From contig CM066915.1 in the NCBI GenBank assembly GCA_033964015.1, forward strand, positions 11,803,573 through 11,867,572: 64,000 bases of DNA, in the 5' to 3' direction. Positions 18,598 through 29,263 of the stretch are shown here, piece by piece. How positions within the stretch are numbered: the first letter of the stretch is position 1; the number at the start of each line of letters is the position of its first letter. Source of the DNA: Scolanthus callimorphus (lineage: Eukaryota > Cnidaria > Anthozoa > Actiniaria > Edwardsiidae). The notes under the pieces were generated by a model. The model saw only the letters and a program-made list of their open reading frames with translations. It was not told the origin of the DNA and did no database searches. The position numbers and the translations under genes are program-made.

Positions 18598-19832
18598 GTA
18601 AGAGTGTAATTGTCGAAACATTAATCTAAAGAAGATTCCTAGATGTGAATATCTTTTATAAGGTCCCAGTTCGCGGAACCAAATAGCATAGACGTTTGAC
18701 TACGCTATCGACGTCAAAAGCAACCAAAAACTAATGCGCTCTTTAGTGAAAACATAAAATCAAGCTGATAGAGAGAAAGAAATGACAAATAATCTAAATT
18801 ATTATATGGCAACGATAGTACGCGCGCTCTGATTGGCTAATAAGCGGGCAGAATTTTACCGTATTGCCCGTGGGCAATACGCATTCCCGCCATTTTACAA
18901 AACGAGCAGAGTTCATACAAGCGAAGCAAAACTCAAACAGAAGAAACATTCGTCGTGGTTGAGGAAGCTAAACCCTTCTTCTTTCCGAACTGTAAAACCT
19001 ATAAACTTAACTACCATCTGGATTGAGTGGAAACTGAAATGATGGGTGTAATACAAGGAAACATTTCGGGAAGTTTCAGAGAACTTTGCTCGGCAGACTA
19101 GTCGTGTTTTCGTGTTGAGATTCATTGTTGACAAACAGATTTAAGATGGATTTTCAAGAAATTTATATTCCATCACATAGACAATCTTCTCACTAACATG
19201 TAACAGAAATATAAGGGGCAACTAACAGCGGATACAAGCGAAGATTTTGAAAACTTTTTAGTTCTCGAGGACGAGAGTGAACATGAATCACGGATACAAA
19301 ACTAACAAGAACCACTTCAGTGAAAATAATTTCGCCTGGCTCGTCGGTTATTTCCAGATTGAGAAGTTGTGAATTATCATTTGAAATCCTCAAAGGTTCT
19401 CTGGATGAACATTCTTTAAACTCTTTGGTTGGAAACTTTAGTCGTCGTTGGAAAGTGCTAAATGATGGAAAAATACGGTAAGAAAACTCCATGTACCTAA
19501 GTAAGTTATTTCGCTCGATAAATTGCAAGCTGCCTTTCGCCTTCAAATCATTCTGCTTGCTATTATTCTGCAGTTTCTTTTCACTTGTATCGTTTTCCGG
19601 CTAAAATACTGTTCATTTTTCTTTTATTTCATGGCTTTTTACGTGTTCTTGAATTGGTCGTTCACAAATTTATCGCCCAGAGGCTCGGTCCGTAAAGCAG
19701 AAATTTCATCCCTCAGTCTGGAATTTTTCCGTACTGCCCTCGCGCTCGGTTAGTAAGTAGTTAGTATTTGTAAAGCAGAGCTTAATATAGCAAACGGGAT
19801 TACCATTACCTGTTTTGTATATATTTTTTCAG
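18598..19832. other. Intron 2 of the transposase-like gene
   Basis: No recognisable exon. A 117-codon minus-strand frame at 19193-19546 has no recognisable motif and is probably chance. The intron ends in a T-rich tract and CAG at 19830-19832. Confidence 0.5.
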
Positions 19833-20858
19833 AGTGATGTCGAAACCGACATATTTGAAGTTGCGCAAAGTACACCTGCCCCTATTCCACTCCATCGTGC
19901 AGTTAGCGTTCTTGAAACTCCTGGTGCTGGAAGTATCTACTTGCCAACAACACCTGAAATTTCTCATCCAACTGTGTTATCGACAGGCATGACATCCAGG
20001 CGTAGTAGAGGTCGAAGGGCAACTGATACGCCTCTACAAAAGATGAACGCTTTCCTTGACAGCAAAGATGTTAGTCCTGTGAGGTTTTCCTTGACGACGC
20101 CCTGGTCAGAAGCAAACGATAGAACACGTCGTCGACATACGCGCAAGGCAAAACAAGCAGTGCTCGCCGTGCTCGACGAAGTGGCACCAAACCAGGTGTC
20201 CAGTGTATGGAAATCTGTCGTCTCGTCTGTCAAGCGGGACCTGTCAAGTGATAGCGAAGAAGAGGATGGTGTAGATCACGTGATGATGAAGTCGCTTGTT
20301 GAGTGCTACTACAGCACTGAATCATGGGATGTGCGACGCCAAATACTGTCCGTCATGGCGGAGAAAATGCAGTACTCAAGTTTAAAGAAATGGATGCCTG
20401 ATGACGAGATACCGTTATACTTCCGCACGGAGACATGCTCTAGCTGTTGGAAAAGGCTTTCCAGTTCCCAAAACGAAAGTTCACACGTAATACAGGACCT
20501 CCCTTTCGGTGAAAGATCCATCAGGTTATCCACCAACGAAGTAATAACCGTCCCAAATGTGATCCGGATGATGATCCCTGAGACCATTGTGCGGCAATAC
20601 TTAGCGTATGCGGAGGAAACAGGTGTTGCGTCACCCAGCCGCAGCACACTATTGCGGATCCTCACGGTTTGTTCAGCTTCTGTAAGAAAATCCCTTCAGG
20701 GGCTGGACTATATTACTTCTGCTTGCGCGGAAGGCTTTCTCGACCTGGTTACCGTTGTGAAGCGACTCGGCGAAGACTTTGGAATGCTCATGACTTGGGC
20801 AAAGCAACAGTCTGAGAGGCTAAAGGCTGCCAAACGCTATCTCAAGAGTGATTACAAA
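19833..20858 (+). pseudogene. Exon 3: central region with SLQGLDY motif
   Basis: An uninterrupted 342-codon exon between TTTTTTCAG and AAG/GTAAGC-type donor (ACAAA/GTAAGC). It encodes SDVETDIFEVAQSTPAP at the start, then SPVRFSLTTPWSEAND, RTRRRHTRKAKQAV, HVIQDLPFGERSIRLSTNEV, PNVIRMMIPETIVRQY, STLLRILTVCSASVRKSLQ and ends WAKQQSERLKAAKRYLKSDY. These match my memory of the middle portion of this cnidarian family, upstream of the catalytic part. Phase 0 at both ends. Confidence 0.75.
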
Positions 20859-21624
20859 GTAAGCAAAATAGCCGTGAGGCACGAACAAAAGTACGAACTA
20901 GAACACTAATGCCCAACACACTACAGTACAACACATTGCTGCGCGCGCTAGGTTTGCTACCCAGGAGGTGGAGTATTTATCAAATTACTTGAAAAGCAGT
21001 ATACATGAAGCAAGCCTTCTAGAAGCACGGGCAGGCTCGTATACTTTGTTCGTGGTCATCATCAATGAAAATATTTTTTTTCAAAGCTGATAGTCAAAAT
21101 TACCAATAAAACACTCACTAATAGACCTCCTTAGCTTGGGCTTAATGTTTTCCATTCATGTCACGTTGTTATCCAATACGCATTATTTTTTGTCTTCGCC
21201 TGCTATACAGCGAATGAACTTACCGGTAAGTGAATACCGTGATCTGAAATGACACAACATTGCGCCAAAACAGGTTGACACTTTGGGTGCTTCCAAAACA
21301 GCGGTGCAGTGCGATTGCGAAACCGTGGTCAAGAACACTAAGTTCAAGTTTACAAAAGTAGTGCAGCATCAGATTTCGTGCTGTGATTTTGTAATAACAC
21401 TGTTAGAGCGGATTTCAGATGACTGTCGTGAGTAATTCGCAATTACTTTGTAATTACTCCTATACGTTTTATTCAGAATTGATGTAATTACTATGCGATT
21501 GGTTTCACGACAGTCATTTGAAAACCGCTCTATATTATGTCTATTAATGAAGTTGTCATTTTTAAAATGTATATTTAATATGTATATTTAAATTTCAATC
21601 AATGCTGCATGTATTGAATATCAG
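20859..21624. other. Intron 3 with a MITE
   Basis: Apart from the MITE at 21404-21532 nothing coding is seen. It ends in GAATATCAG at 21624. Confidence 0.6.
21404..21532. mobile_element. Short MITE, GAGCGG inverted ends
   Basis: Left end TTAGAGCGGATTTCAGATG pairs with right end CATTTGAAAACCGCTCTA, and GACTGTCGTGA pairs with TCACGACAGTC. Inside, GTAATTAC strings occur in both directions. About 128 bp, no coding capacity. It lies in intron 3. The flanking TA suggests a TA target, but this is not certain. Confidence 0.75.
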
Positions 21625-22678
21625 GTCCATGTAGCTAAAGAATTTCCAGAGCCTGATCACTGCCGACAGTACGCCTTAAGCGACCCACGAGATGCCGACT
21701 TCCAATCACTGTGTCCACATGATCACTTGGAGAGTTGTGACCGCTGTGACTTACTCTTGTCTTCGCTAGCTGACAGAGATGTAGCACTTGCCAGCATATC
21801 TGCTACGAATGAGTCCATGTCTGATAGCCTGGAAGAGCTAGTCTTCACTACCAAGCAAGCTAAGCGAAGCATAGCTGCCTGGAAGGTGCACCTTCTAAGG
21901 AGCATCAATCAGGACGAGACGCGCCTTGATATAATCAATGTACTTGATAGTTCCTCCGTTTTATTAGTTAGATTGGGCTATGAAGTGTCTTCCAAGAAAA
22001 TACAGAGAGAGCCAGAGTGACTGGTTTGCAAAACGTGGGCTCTCCAGGCATCTGACCGTAGCGACACGACGAGCGGCCGACCACCAGTTGCAAATGATGA
22101 CATTTGCGCACGTGTTCCAACAATGCAATCAAGATAGCTGCGCCGTTATTGCTATCGTGTCAGATGTCATCGCTAAGCTGAAAACGATAATGTCCGACCT
22201 GAAGTCTGTGTACTACCGCCAAGACAACGCCGGGTGCTATCACTGCGGTTCAACAATCCTGCAGGCACCATTGGTGGGGCAACAACACGGCGTGGCTTTG
22301 AGACTACTGGACTTTTCTGACCCACAGGGTGGCAAGGGGCCCTGTGACAGGAAAGCCGCGACTATCAAATCACACATGAACATTTATCTCAACGAGGGCC
22401 ATAATATAGAAACGGCAGAGGAGATCGTGAATGCAATCACCTCTAGACACGGAGTCCCAGGAGTACATGTCAGCCTATGTGAAGGAGTCACTGCGCCTGA
22501 CTCTTGCCAGGCCAAACTTGAAGGCGTGAGTTCCACCAATAACATGTCTTATGAAGGCGATGGTCGCCTTAGAGTTTGGAGAGCATACGGGATCGGACAG
22601 GGAAAGATGATAACAAGCCATCAAAATCGTGATTCTTTGCGACTCCCTTGCTCATCGGGCACAATCCTATTGTTCTAA
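21625..22678 (+). pseudogene. Exon 4: catalytic region, frameshifted at the first acidic motif
   Basis: Frame 1 (21625 to about 21967) encodes VHVAKEFPEPDHCRQYALSD, CPHDHLESCDRCDLLL and KRSIAAWKVHLLRSINQDET. It then breaks at GTTAGATTGGGC. Frame 2 (from 21980) continues MKCLPRKYRESQSDWFAKRG, SVYYRQDNAGCYHCGSTI, RLLDFSDPQGGKGPCDRKAA and EGDGRLRVWRAYGIGQGKM. Loss of two bases at 21967-21972 from an expected V-Q-D-W-A-M-K reading explains the break and removes the Asp of that motif. The second and third acidic positions (QDNAG, GPCD) remain, with 40 residues between them. The 3' end of the exon (after GQGKM) is not certain. Confidence 0.7.
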
Positions 22679-23361
22679 GCGACATCAAGCAAACCAAAAC
22701 AAATCTCATGACTTGGCTATGCGTGAGTGAGCTCGTCGCTCAGCTCCTGGTGCTATTACCATGTCTTGGAGCTCTTTTATTTGCCACAACAAAAGGCTCG
22801 TCACCTAAACAAAAGGCTGAATACTCTTGGCTTTTCTTTTTGTTTCGGATTCTTTTGTTAGACTCGTCTCGAGGGAGATACGACTCATTATTATTCGGAT
22901 TCAAACCAAAAGCGGGAACTTCGACTTCAAGATGGCGAGCTAATTCGTGTGCCTACAACAAAATCTCTCTCTGGGGGAAGTAAAATCCCGCTCTAACTGA
23001 GCAAAGACGGTGAAAATCATTTCTTCACAATCAGAACCGTTAATATCCGTTTTCAGCAACTGATAAAAGTACTTGGCAGAGCGTAAAACTAGCTCTGAAT
23101 ATTTTTTCCCCACTGAAAATGGCTAAACACACCAAAATCCACCTTGTCGTGGGGGAAGTAAAAATAAATCATTACTAACAGTTATCAGGCAAAATGTCTT
23201 CTTTGATATTTAAACTACAGAAATCAACTTTCAGCTATTTTACAGAAAAACTAGCAACATCACAATTTGACAATATTATAGTCAAGGTCAGCAGTTTAGC
23301 TCCGTTTTGTCTGTAGTTATGGCTAATTAGCTTTCAAATCTGGCGGCGCTTAACCGTACAG
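22679..23361. other. Intron 4
   Basis: No recognisable exon. AG at 23360-23361 precedes the next open frame. Confidence 0.45.
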
Positions 23362-23668
23362 TCCCGGATGCATGTCGCTGGATTGTGCCCGATGTTGACA
23401 ACTAACTCATCTGCTGTTGTTTTGGACCTGTTCCAGAGCCCCCGCATCGAATCCACTCGCCCTTCAGAAACGAACCTCAAATCTCTTGACGATCGAGATG
23501 CAGTTGTGAAGGGACAGCTTTTTACTTGTCCGGAAGAAGGCTGCGTCAAATCTTATCAACGCTACGGTGCACTCTTGCATCACCTCGACTGTGACAAGCA
23601 TCAACGCGCAATAGAGAATGAGACGATTCTTGACAAAGCCGCTCTTCAGTACGCCGAACGCCTTCAAG
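23362..23668 (+). pseudogene. Exon 5: C2H2 zinc-finger exon
   Basis: The frame encodes VVLDLFQSPRIESTRPSETN, then a zinc finger FTCPEEGCVKSYQRYGALLH with CDKH, then ENETILDKAALQYAERLQ. It ends at AAG/GTCAGT, a good donor, at 23668. The C..C..H..H spacing fits a C2H2 finger. Just 53 bp into the intron begins the first (AACAAT)n array. The acceptor at 23361 is tentative. Confidence 0.7.
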
Positions 23669-23720
23669 GTCAGTCTTCCTGCCTTAAGCCAATTGCGCAT
23701 CAAAGTGGAACACCAACACC

Positions 23721-23762
23721 ATAACAATAACAATAACAATAACAATAACAATAACAATAATA
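23721..23762. repeat. (AACAAT)n array 1
   Basis: Seven units at the left border of the macro-array, ending AATAATA just before the first ATTGGCG end. This is the shortest of the arrays and probably closest to the original insertion site. Confidence 0.95.
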
Positions 23763-25345
23763 ATTGGCGTGTTGACTTTTGGACTTTTCCTGAAATATAA
23801 GCCTTTTCCGAATTCTAAAGATGCAGGGATATGTGCCTAAGCCCAATTAGTACCAATACGTCACAAAAAGTCAAACAATACGATAATTGAGAATGTTATG
23901 TCGCCAAAAGGACCTAAAAATGCCAATTTTTAAATCGGCATAAGTGCCCCCCCTGACATCGGAACGCAAAACTAAAAGCATTGCTAGGCACTACTGATCA
24001 AGGCCTATCAGCTAGCCAAGTTTCGTTGAGATCGGATAAAGTAAACATTGTTATCTCATGGTTAGGGTTTAGACCCTCATAAAGGTGTACACCCTACTAA
24101 GACTTCAGATTTTTCTGAAATTAGAGATTTTCAGAATTTTGATCGAATATTTCAAAGCCTTCCCATTGTCGTAGTGCGATGAAACTTTCAGGTGATGATC
24201 GCTTCGTGAAGGGCTACAAGATGACATGTCGTGTGTTGCGAAATATGCGCATGCGCAAGAGTGCCATGACACCCGCTTGGGTCTGTTTGGCAACTTTTTT
24301 TCAATGTCAAATTTCAAAGTCAAAAAATCATGAAACTTTTAGTTTATTACTTGAAATATATACATATTTGGCCGCTCTATCAAATGACGTTTAATTTGTT
24401 TGAATTCATTTATTCGTTAGTTAGTTACAATTGGGCCGATATTTCAAATGTTGCCAGATGGACGTAAAATTGGCAACTTTGTGGTCTCTTAAAAAATGTG
24501 CTTTTCAAATTTTTTTAGAATTTGTTACATCGTTGCATTGACCGTTAAAAGTTTTGTTTTGAAAGTTACAAGGACCATGATATACTCAGAAGTTTGGTCG
24601 GAAATGGCTCATGGAGATTTTTTCTTAAAGTGGCTATAACCAATCATATTTTGAAGATAAAGCAGAGGAACTTGGTACACCTTTAGAGTATCTCAAATGC
24701 TTTGATCATGCAACATACCGCCTCGTTTGTAAAAGTATTCCACCAGATATGATTTTTTGAATTTCCGATGTTCGGACGTTGTTGCCACGGCAACAATGAA
24801 TAATCAGCGGTCAATTTTTATTTTGATGAGTTCAATATGATAAGTTGAATATCGCTATGTAATTCAAATACGTCTCATGTATTTTCCCAAATGTATAGAT
24901 AATTTTAAGTTGGTTGCCATGGGAACTTCGATGACGTCACAAAATAAATTGCATTTTTGAAACGCTTACATCGAAAGCTTTTATTCTGTTTTATATTATG
25001 CGGCCTTAAAACGATGTCTTCATTGAGAAATCTGAGGTTAAACATTTTTCTGGACGATGTTCACAGGCCTAAAACTTCGCGAATATTTTATCAATTTTTT
25101 TACTCTTTGGCATGATAGTAGACTGGAAGGTAAGGTTTGTTTTTGCTATAGAATGTGTTATCATATCTTTCTTTCTTTTTGAGATAGGGCTCTTTGAAAT
25201 CCGGGTTTCAGGTCAGGTTACCATGGCAACCACTGTTGCTATAGAAACGATCCTTTTAAGAAGACAAATAGCTGCCATTGATTCAAACTGGGCAAGCTTG
25301 AACGGTTCCTGGAGATTTTTGGTGCAGTTATGTTGGACTTAGCCT

Positions 25346-25370
25346 AACCCTAACCCTAACCCTAACTAAC
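25346..25370. repeat. Interstitial telomere-like (CCCTAA) repeat
   Basis: AGCCTAACCCTAACCCTAA and onward gives four CCCTAA-type units, the C-rich strand of the animal telomere repeat TTAGGG. Units 2-4 keep only one or two (about 30840, 36430 and 42840), so the number changes between copies. Confidence 0.85.
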
Positions 25371-25496
25371 TCATATAATTACTGTATGCTGCCTACCTCC
25401 ACCAGCCAATCCTATTTGCTGGCAGATATAGATTGTACAGGCAGATATAGACTTCACTGAGTGCCTCAGTGAAATCATGGATACTTTTTATTCGAG

Positions 25497-26020
25497 TTTG
25501 GTCGTATGACGATGTTCCTTTCCCGAGGTATCAATTTTTCTAGTTTTGATGACGTCATCGATGACGTTTTATCGCGTCCTTTAGTGATGCACCTCCCATG
25601 CCTCGAAGATAACTTTACCAAAGTTTGGTCACCTAGCGATGCTCCATTCTCGGCCTGCCATTTTTTTCCTTTTTTTAACGACGTCATCGATGACATCATA
25701 CCACGTGACCATATCATACCACGTGACCGTATTGTTGGACCCCTTTGACACGAACTTCAACTTTATCCAATTTTGGTCACCTAGCGATGTTCTCTTCTCG
25801 AGATATTGTTTTTCTTGGTTTGATGACGTCATGTTATGTGACTGCTGTTCACCCGCCTACCTCGGTGATGGCTTTTTCTGAGTTTGCTCGTCTAGCAATG
25901 CTCGCTTTTTTAGATATCAATTGTGCCAGTTTTGTAGACGTCGTTGTTGCACTTCTCATGCCTCGAATATAACTTCACCCAAGTCTTGTCTCTGAGCGAT
26001 GTTCCGTTCTCGATATGCTA
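25497..26020. repeat. Degenerate minisatellite with TGACGTCA palindromes (unit 1)
   Basis: A loose repeat of roughly 100-150 bp: TTTGGTCACCTAGCGATG, then CTTCTCGAGATAT, then TTTTGATGACGTCAT. Several degraded copies follow each other, each with a TGACGTCA or GACGTC palindrome and often CACGTGAC. Equivalent tracts with one fewer copy are at about 30970-31350, 36565-36940 and 42970-43345. Confidence 0.75.
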
Positions 26021-26199
26021 CGCGTATCCGCGATTTAGAAATGACCAGACTTGATTTGGTTGGGGTAACAGGTCTGGTGGTATGAATTATGCTGACTCAG
26101 CATTTGGAGCTGTGCGCAGATACACAGGTAGATCATTCCAGAGCGACCAAAGTACTTCTGTTAGGCAGTTATGAACTCAAGGAAGGGAAGTATGATCTG

Positions 26200-27100
26200 T
26201 TTGCGTGTATAGTGTGTAGCGTGTAGTGCGCAACGCGCAGTGTAATTGTGGTGTGTGTGTACTGCATAGCGTGCAGTGTAGTGTATAGTGTGCAGTGCGT
26301 AACGTGCAGTGAAATGTATCGCGAAGTGCATGCGTGCAATGTAGTGTGTAGTAGTGTCATGAAGTGTGTACTGCAAAGCGTGCAGTGGTGTATAGCGTGT
26401 AGTGCGTAACATGCAGTGTAATGTAGTGTGTAACGCGTAGTTAATAGCGATCAGTGTAGTGTAAAGTGTGAAGCGTGTAGTGCGTAGCGTGCAGTATAGT
26501 GTGTAGCGTGTAGTGCGTAACGTGCAGTGTTATAGTGTATAGCGTGAAGCGTGTAGTGCGTAACGTGCAGTGTAATGTAGTGTGTAGCATGTAGTGCATA
26601 GCGAGCAGTGCAGTGTATAGTGTGAAGCGTGTAGTGCGTAGCGTGCAGTATAGTGTAGTGCGTAACGTGCAGTGTAATGTAGTATGTAGCATGTAGTGCA
26701 TAGCGAACAATGTAATGTAGTGTAGTGTAGCGTGTAGTGTATATCGAGCAGTGTAGTGTATAGTGTATAGTGTGTAGCGTACAGTGCATAGCGTGCAGTG
26801 TAATGTATAGTGTGTAGCGTATAGTTCATAGCGTACAGTTTAGTGTGTAGCGTGTACTGTGTAACGTGCAGTGTGGCGTGTAGTGCGAAGCATACAGTAT
26901 TTAGCGTGCAATTTGAAGCGTGAGGTGCGAAGCGAGCAGTGTGTAGTGGGAAGCGTGTAATGTTTAGCGTGCAGTGTGTATTTTGTGTGTAGCGTTAAGT
27001 GCGTGAAATCCAGTGTATGGCGTGATGCGTGTACTGTAGTCTAGCGTAGTGTGCAGTGGGAGCGTGCAGCGTTTAACGTCTAGTGTTGTGTGTATCGAAC
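26200..27100. repeat. GTGTAGCGTGTAGTGC minisatellite (unit 1)
   Basis: About 900 bp of short degenerate repeats built from TAGCGTGTAGTGCG, TAGTGTATAG and GCAGTGTAATG. The minus strand stays open in several frames and reads as YTLH/ARYAL strings, which is an effect of the repeat and not a gene. Confidence 0.9.
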
Positions 27101-27118
27101 AAAGTGTACAGTAAAAAC

Positions 27119-27581
27119 CCGCGAATAAGAACCTGGGTTTTAAGAACCTGTTAGGCTAAGATGTTCATTTTAATCCCCCTCCACATAAGAACCTATTAAG
27201 GCTGAAATTTTTAGTTTAGGTTCTTATCAGTGGAGTTGCTGTAAGTGTATAGGTAAAAACTGCTAAGATCATCAAGCCAAAAGTACTATCTATCTTGAAT
27301 GTCTATGTATTTACCAATCATATTTTTAATGCAATTCCGCGGAAAATTTAAGAACCTATTTTAAGAACCTTGGTAGCCTAAATTTACTTTAAGTACCATT
27401 TATATAAGAACCTGGGTCCGGTTGCTCGAAAGTGATTTAGCACTAATCCAGGATTAATTACCATGGTGGCTCGATGGTTTTGTTCAGAACTAAACCTGGT
27501 TTAAGTTTAATCCACCTGAGCAACCCGAACCTGTTTAGGCTAAATTGAAAAATCCTGGTTCTTATACGCGGGTTTTAACTG
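27119..27581. mobile_element. TA-flanked MITE (CAGTAAAAACCCGCG ends), unit 1
   Basis: Starts CAGTAAAAACCCGCG, ends CGCGGGTTTTAACTG, and has TA on both sides, as for Tc1/mariner-type MITEs. The string AAGAACCT recurs inside in both directions. This copy is longer than those in units 2-4 because of a nested insertion at 27415-27527. Confidence 0.85.
27415..27527. mobile_element. 113-bp MITE nested in the TA MITE, private to unit 1
   Basis: Starts GGTCCGGTTGCTCGAAAG and ends CACCTGAGCAACCCG; GGTTGCTC pairs with GAGCAACC. AACCTG lies on both sides (27409-27414 and 27528-27533), while units 2-4 have a single AACCTG at the same place (for example 33037). The target duplication of 6 bp is thus seen directly. 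Confidence 0.88.
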
Positions 27582-27658
27582 TATGTAACATGTATTGTGT
27601 AGTTTGCAGTACAGCAGTGTGAAGTGTGTTGAGGTGTCCAGTGTTTGCAAAGAGTTAA

Positions 27659-28087
27659 AGAAGCACTGTCACGGTTGTTTCACCAAAAATATTATAAAAT
27701 AAGACCAGTTATCTACAGAAACAACTAGATTCTACAAGAATCCTATGTATACTGTTATTATGCTCTAGAAAGAAAAAGGAACTGAAACTTGCATTACATA
27801 GGCATTCTTACGTAAGATCAGAAACATATAACTCACTTATATGTTTCTGGTAAAATTTAATAGCTTTCTCTAACAAATCATAAAAGTTTTAAAACTGTTC
27901 AGCCTGATACGAAATTAAAAGTGTCATTTCACAATCCAATTCCATCCGCTCGATAGCACATTAAAATACTCCAAATTTGTACTCATCTTGTAGCTGAAAG
28001 GTTATTTAACAAATCTAGACGATTATTTGTTAACTAAAAGCTTCCTAAATTAACCCTAAAGTCGTCTTAAATGGCGACAGTGCCCCT
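27659..28087. mobile_element. TTAA-flanked MITE (GGGGCACTGTCAC ends), unit 1
   Basis: Starts AGAAGCACTGTCACGG and ends GGCGACAGTGCCCCT, with TTAA on both sides (27655-27658 and 28088-28091). No coding capacity. The same family is found in units 2-4 and, inverted, at 51233-51627. Confidence 0.88.
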
Positions 28088-28848
28088 TTAAGGGCCATGG
28101 ACCTTAACAAAAAAGAAAGAAAAAAATTGGCTTAAACAGGCCGTGAGGGACAGCATAGAAAGGCCCAAATCGAAGAATGAGAATGAGAATTGTCCAGTAA
28201 TGTATACCGCTACACCTTGCACGTGAAAGGCGAGAAGCGTTTTAAACAGTGAAATCGATTTTTGAAGAGTCGTTACCTGCTTGCCAAAGCTTTCAGACTG
28301 ATAAGTTGTTGATGGTTGAAGAACGACGAGGGTCATATAGAAATCATTAAAATATCGCGTCGACACGTCAAGTTATAAGTTCCTCCATTCTAATGGACGC
28401 CGTTGTTGAGGTTTTTGCTATTCATTTTCCTAATTTGAAGTTGAGGTCTGCTTGGCAGTAACGACAGAGTCTGCTTGGCAACAAGTGAATCAGGACCAGA
28501 TGGAAAACAGGACTATATTCTAAAGTTGCGTAGATCTCTCCAATTTGACTTTACAAAATTTCTAGTACTTCCTTAGGCATGACCATAGATATAATTATTT
28601 GTTGGCGAAACAGCTTTTAGGGGTGCAAAATTTATTTTTTCTCTTAAATTATGTCCCTTTGTCAACTTTTGGATCCATATAGAAAGGTTCATATCACCAA
28701 AAATTCAAGTGCTACTTCAGCGAAAAGCCACATGTGGTTACTCCATACGGTCCTCTACAACATTGCCATATCTCACTTTTTAATCTGTGCAACAGTTTGA
28801 AAGTTATCCAGAGTTAAAAGTCTGACTTCACTTCACATTAAGTTCGCT

Positions 28849-29001
28849 TGGCAACTTTTAGGGCCCTTTGGCAACGCGTGGCGTCCACTTGGCAACCACT
28901 GGGTCCGTTTGGCAATATTCAGGTCCGATTGGCAATTTTCAGGTCCGATTGTCAACAATTTGCGTCCGAGTGGCAACAAATTGTGTCCAAAATTGTGTCC
29001 A
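28849..29001. repeat. Subterminal direct repeats GTCCNNTTGGCAAC (unit 1)
   Basis: Seven spaced copies of a ~20-bp motif, for example CGCTTGGCAACTTTTAGGGC, GTCCACTTGGCAACCACTGG and GTCCGTTTGGCAAT, next to the right end of the element. Units 2-4 have six copies in the same place (34356-34499, 39957-40100, 46352-46495). Subterminal repeats of this kind are transposase binding sites in several DNA transposon families; that role is inference here. Confidence 0.85.
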
Positions 29002-29263
29002 AACAATAACAATAACAATAACAATAACAATAACAATAACAATAACAATAACAATAACAATAACAATAACAATAACAATAACAATAACAATAACAATAAC
29101 AATAACAATAACAATAACAATAACAATAACAATAACAATAACAATAACAATAACAATAACAATAACAATAACAATAACAATAACAATAACAATAACAATA
29201 ACAATAACAATAACAATAACAATAACAATAACAATAACAATAACAATAACAATAACAATAATA
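29002..29263. repeat. (AACAAT)n array 2
   Basis: About 260 bp of pure AACAAT units between units 1 and 2, ending AATAATA. The open frames of Asn, Ile-Thr or, on the minus strand, Leu, are artefacts. Confidence 0.97.

Larger units (their letters stand above)
23763..29001 (+). mobile_element. Macro-array unit 1 (~5.24 kb element, most diverged)
   Basis: It starts ATTGGCGTGTTGACTTTTGG, the same as units 2-4. Its right end is damaged: the terminal GTCAACACGCCAAT is missing and AATTGTGTCC is duplicated before the array. It carries no real gene. In order it contains non-coding sequence, CCCTAA repeats (25346-25370), a TGACGTCA-rich minisatellite (25497-26020), a GTGTAGTG minisatellite (26200-27100), two MITEs and subterminal TTGGCAAC repeats. 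It differs from units 2-4 by many substitutions, an extra ~130-bp minisatellite copy and a private 113-bp insertion. The element type is not recognised. Confidence 0.85.

Noticed and set aside
19193..19546. 117-codon minus frame within intron 2
   Set aside because: No recognisable domain and no splice context; likely chance.
25346..25370. A true telomere or chromosome end
   Set aside because: Only about four units inside a repeated element, with normal sequence on both sides.
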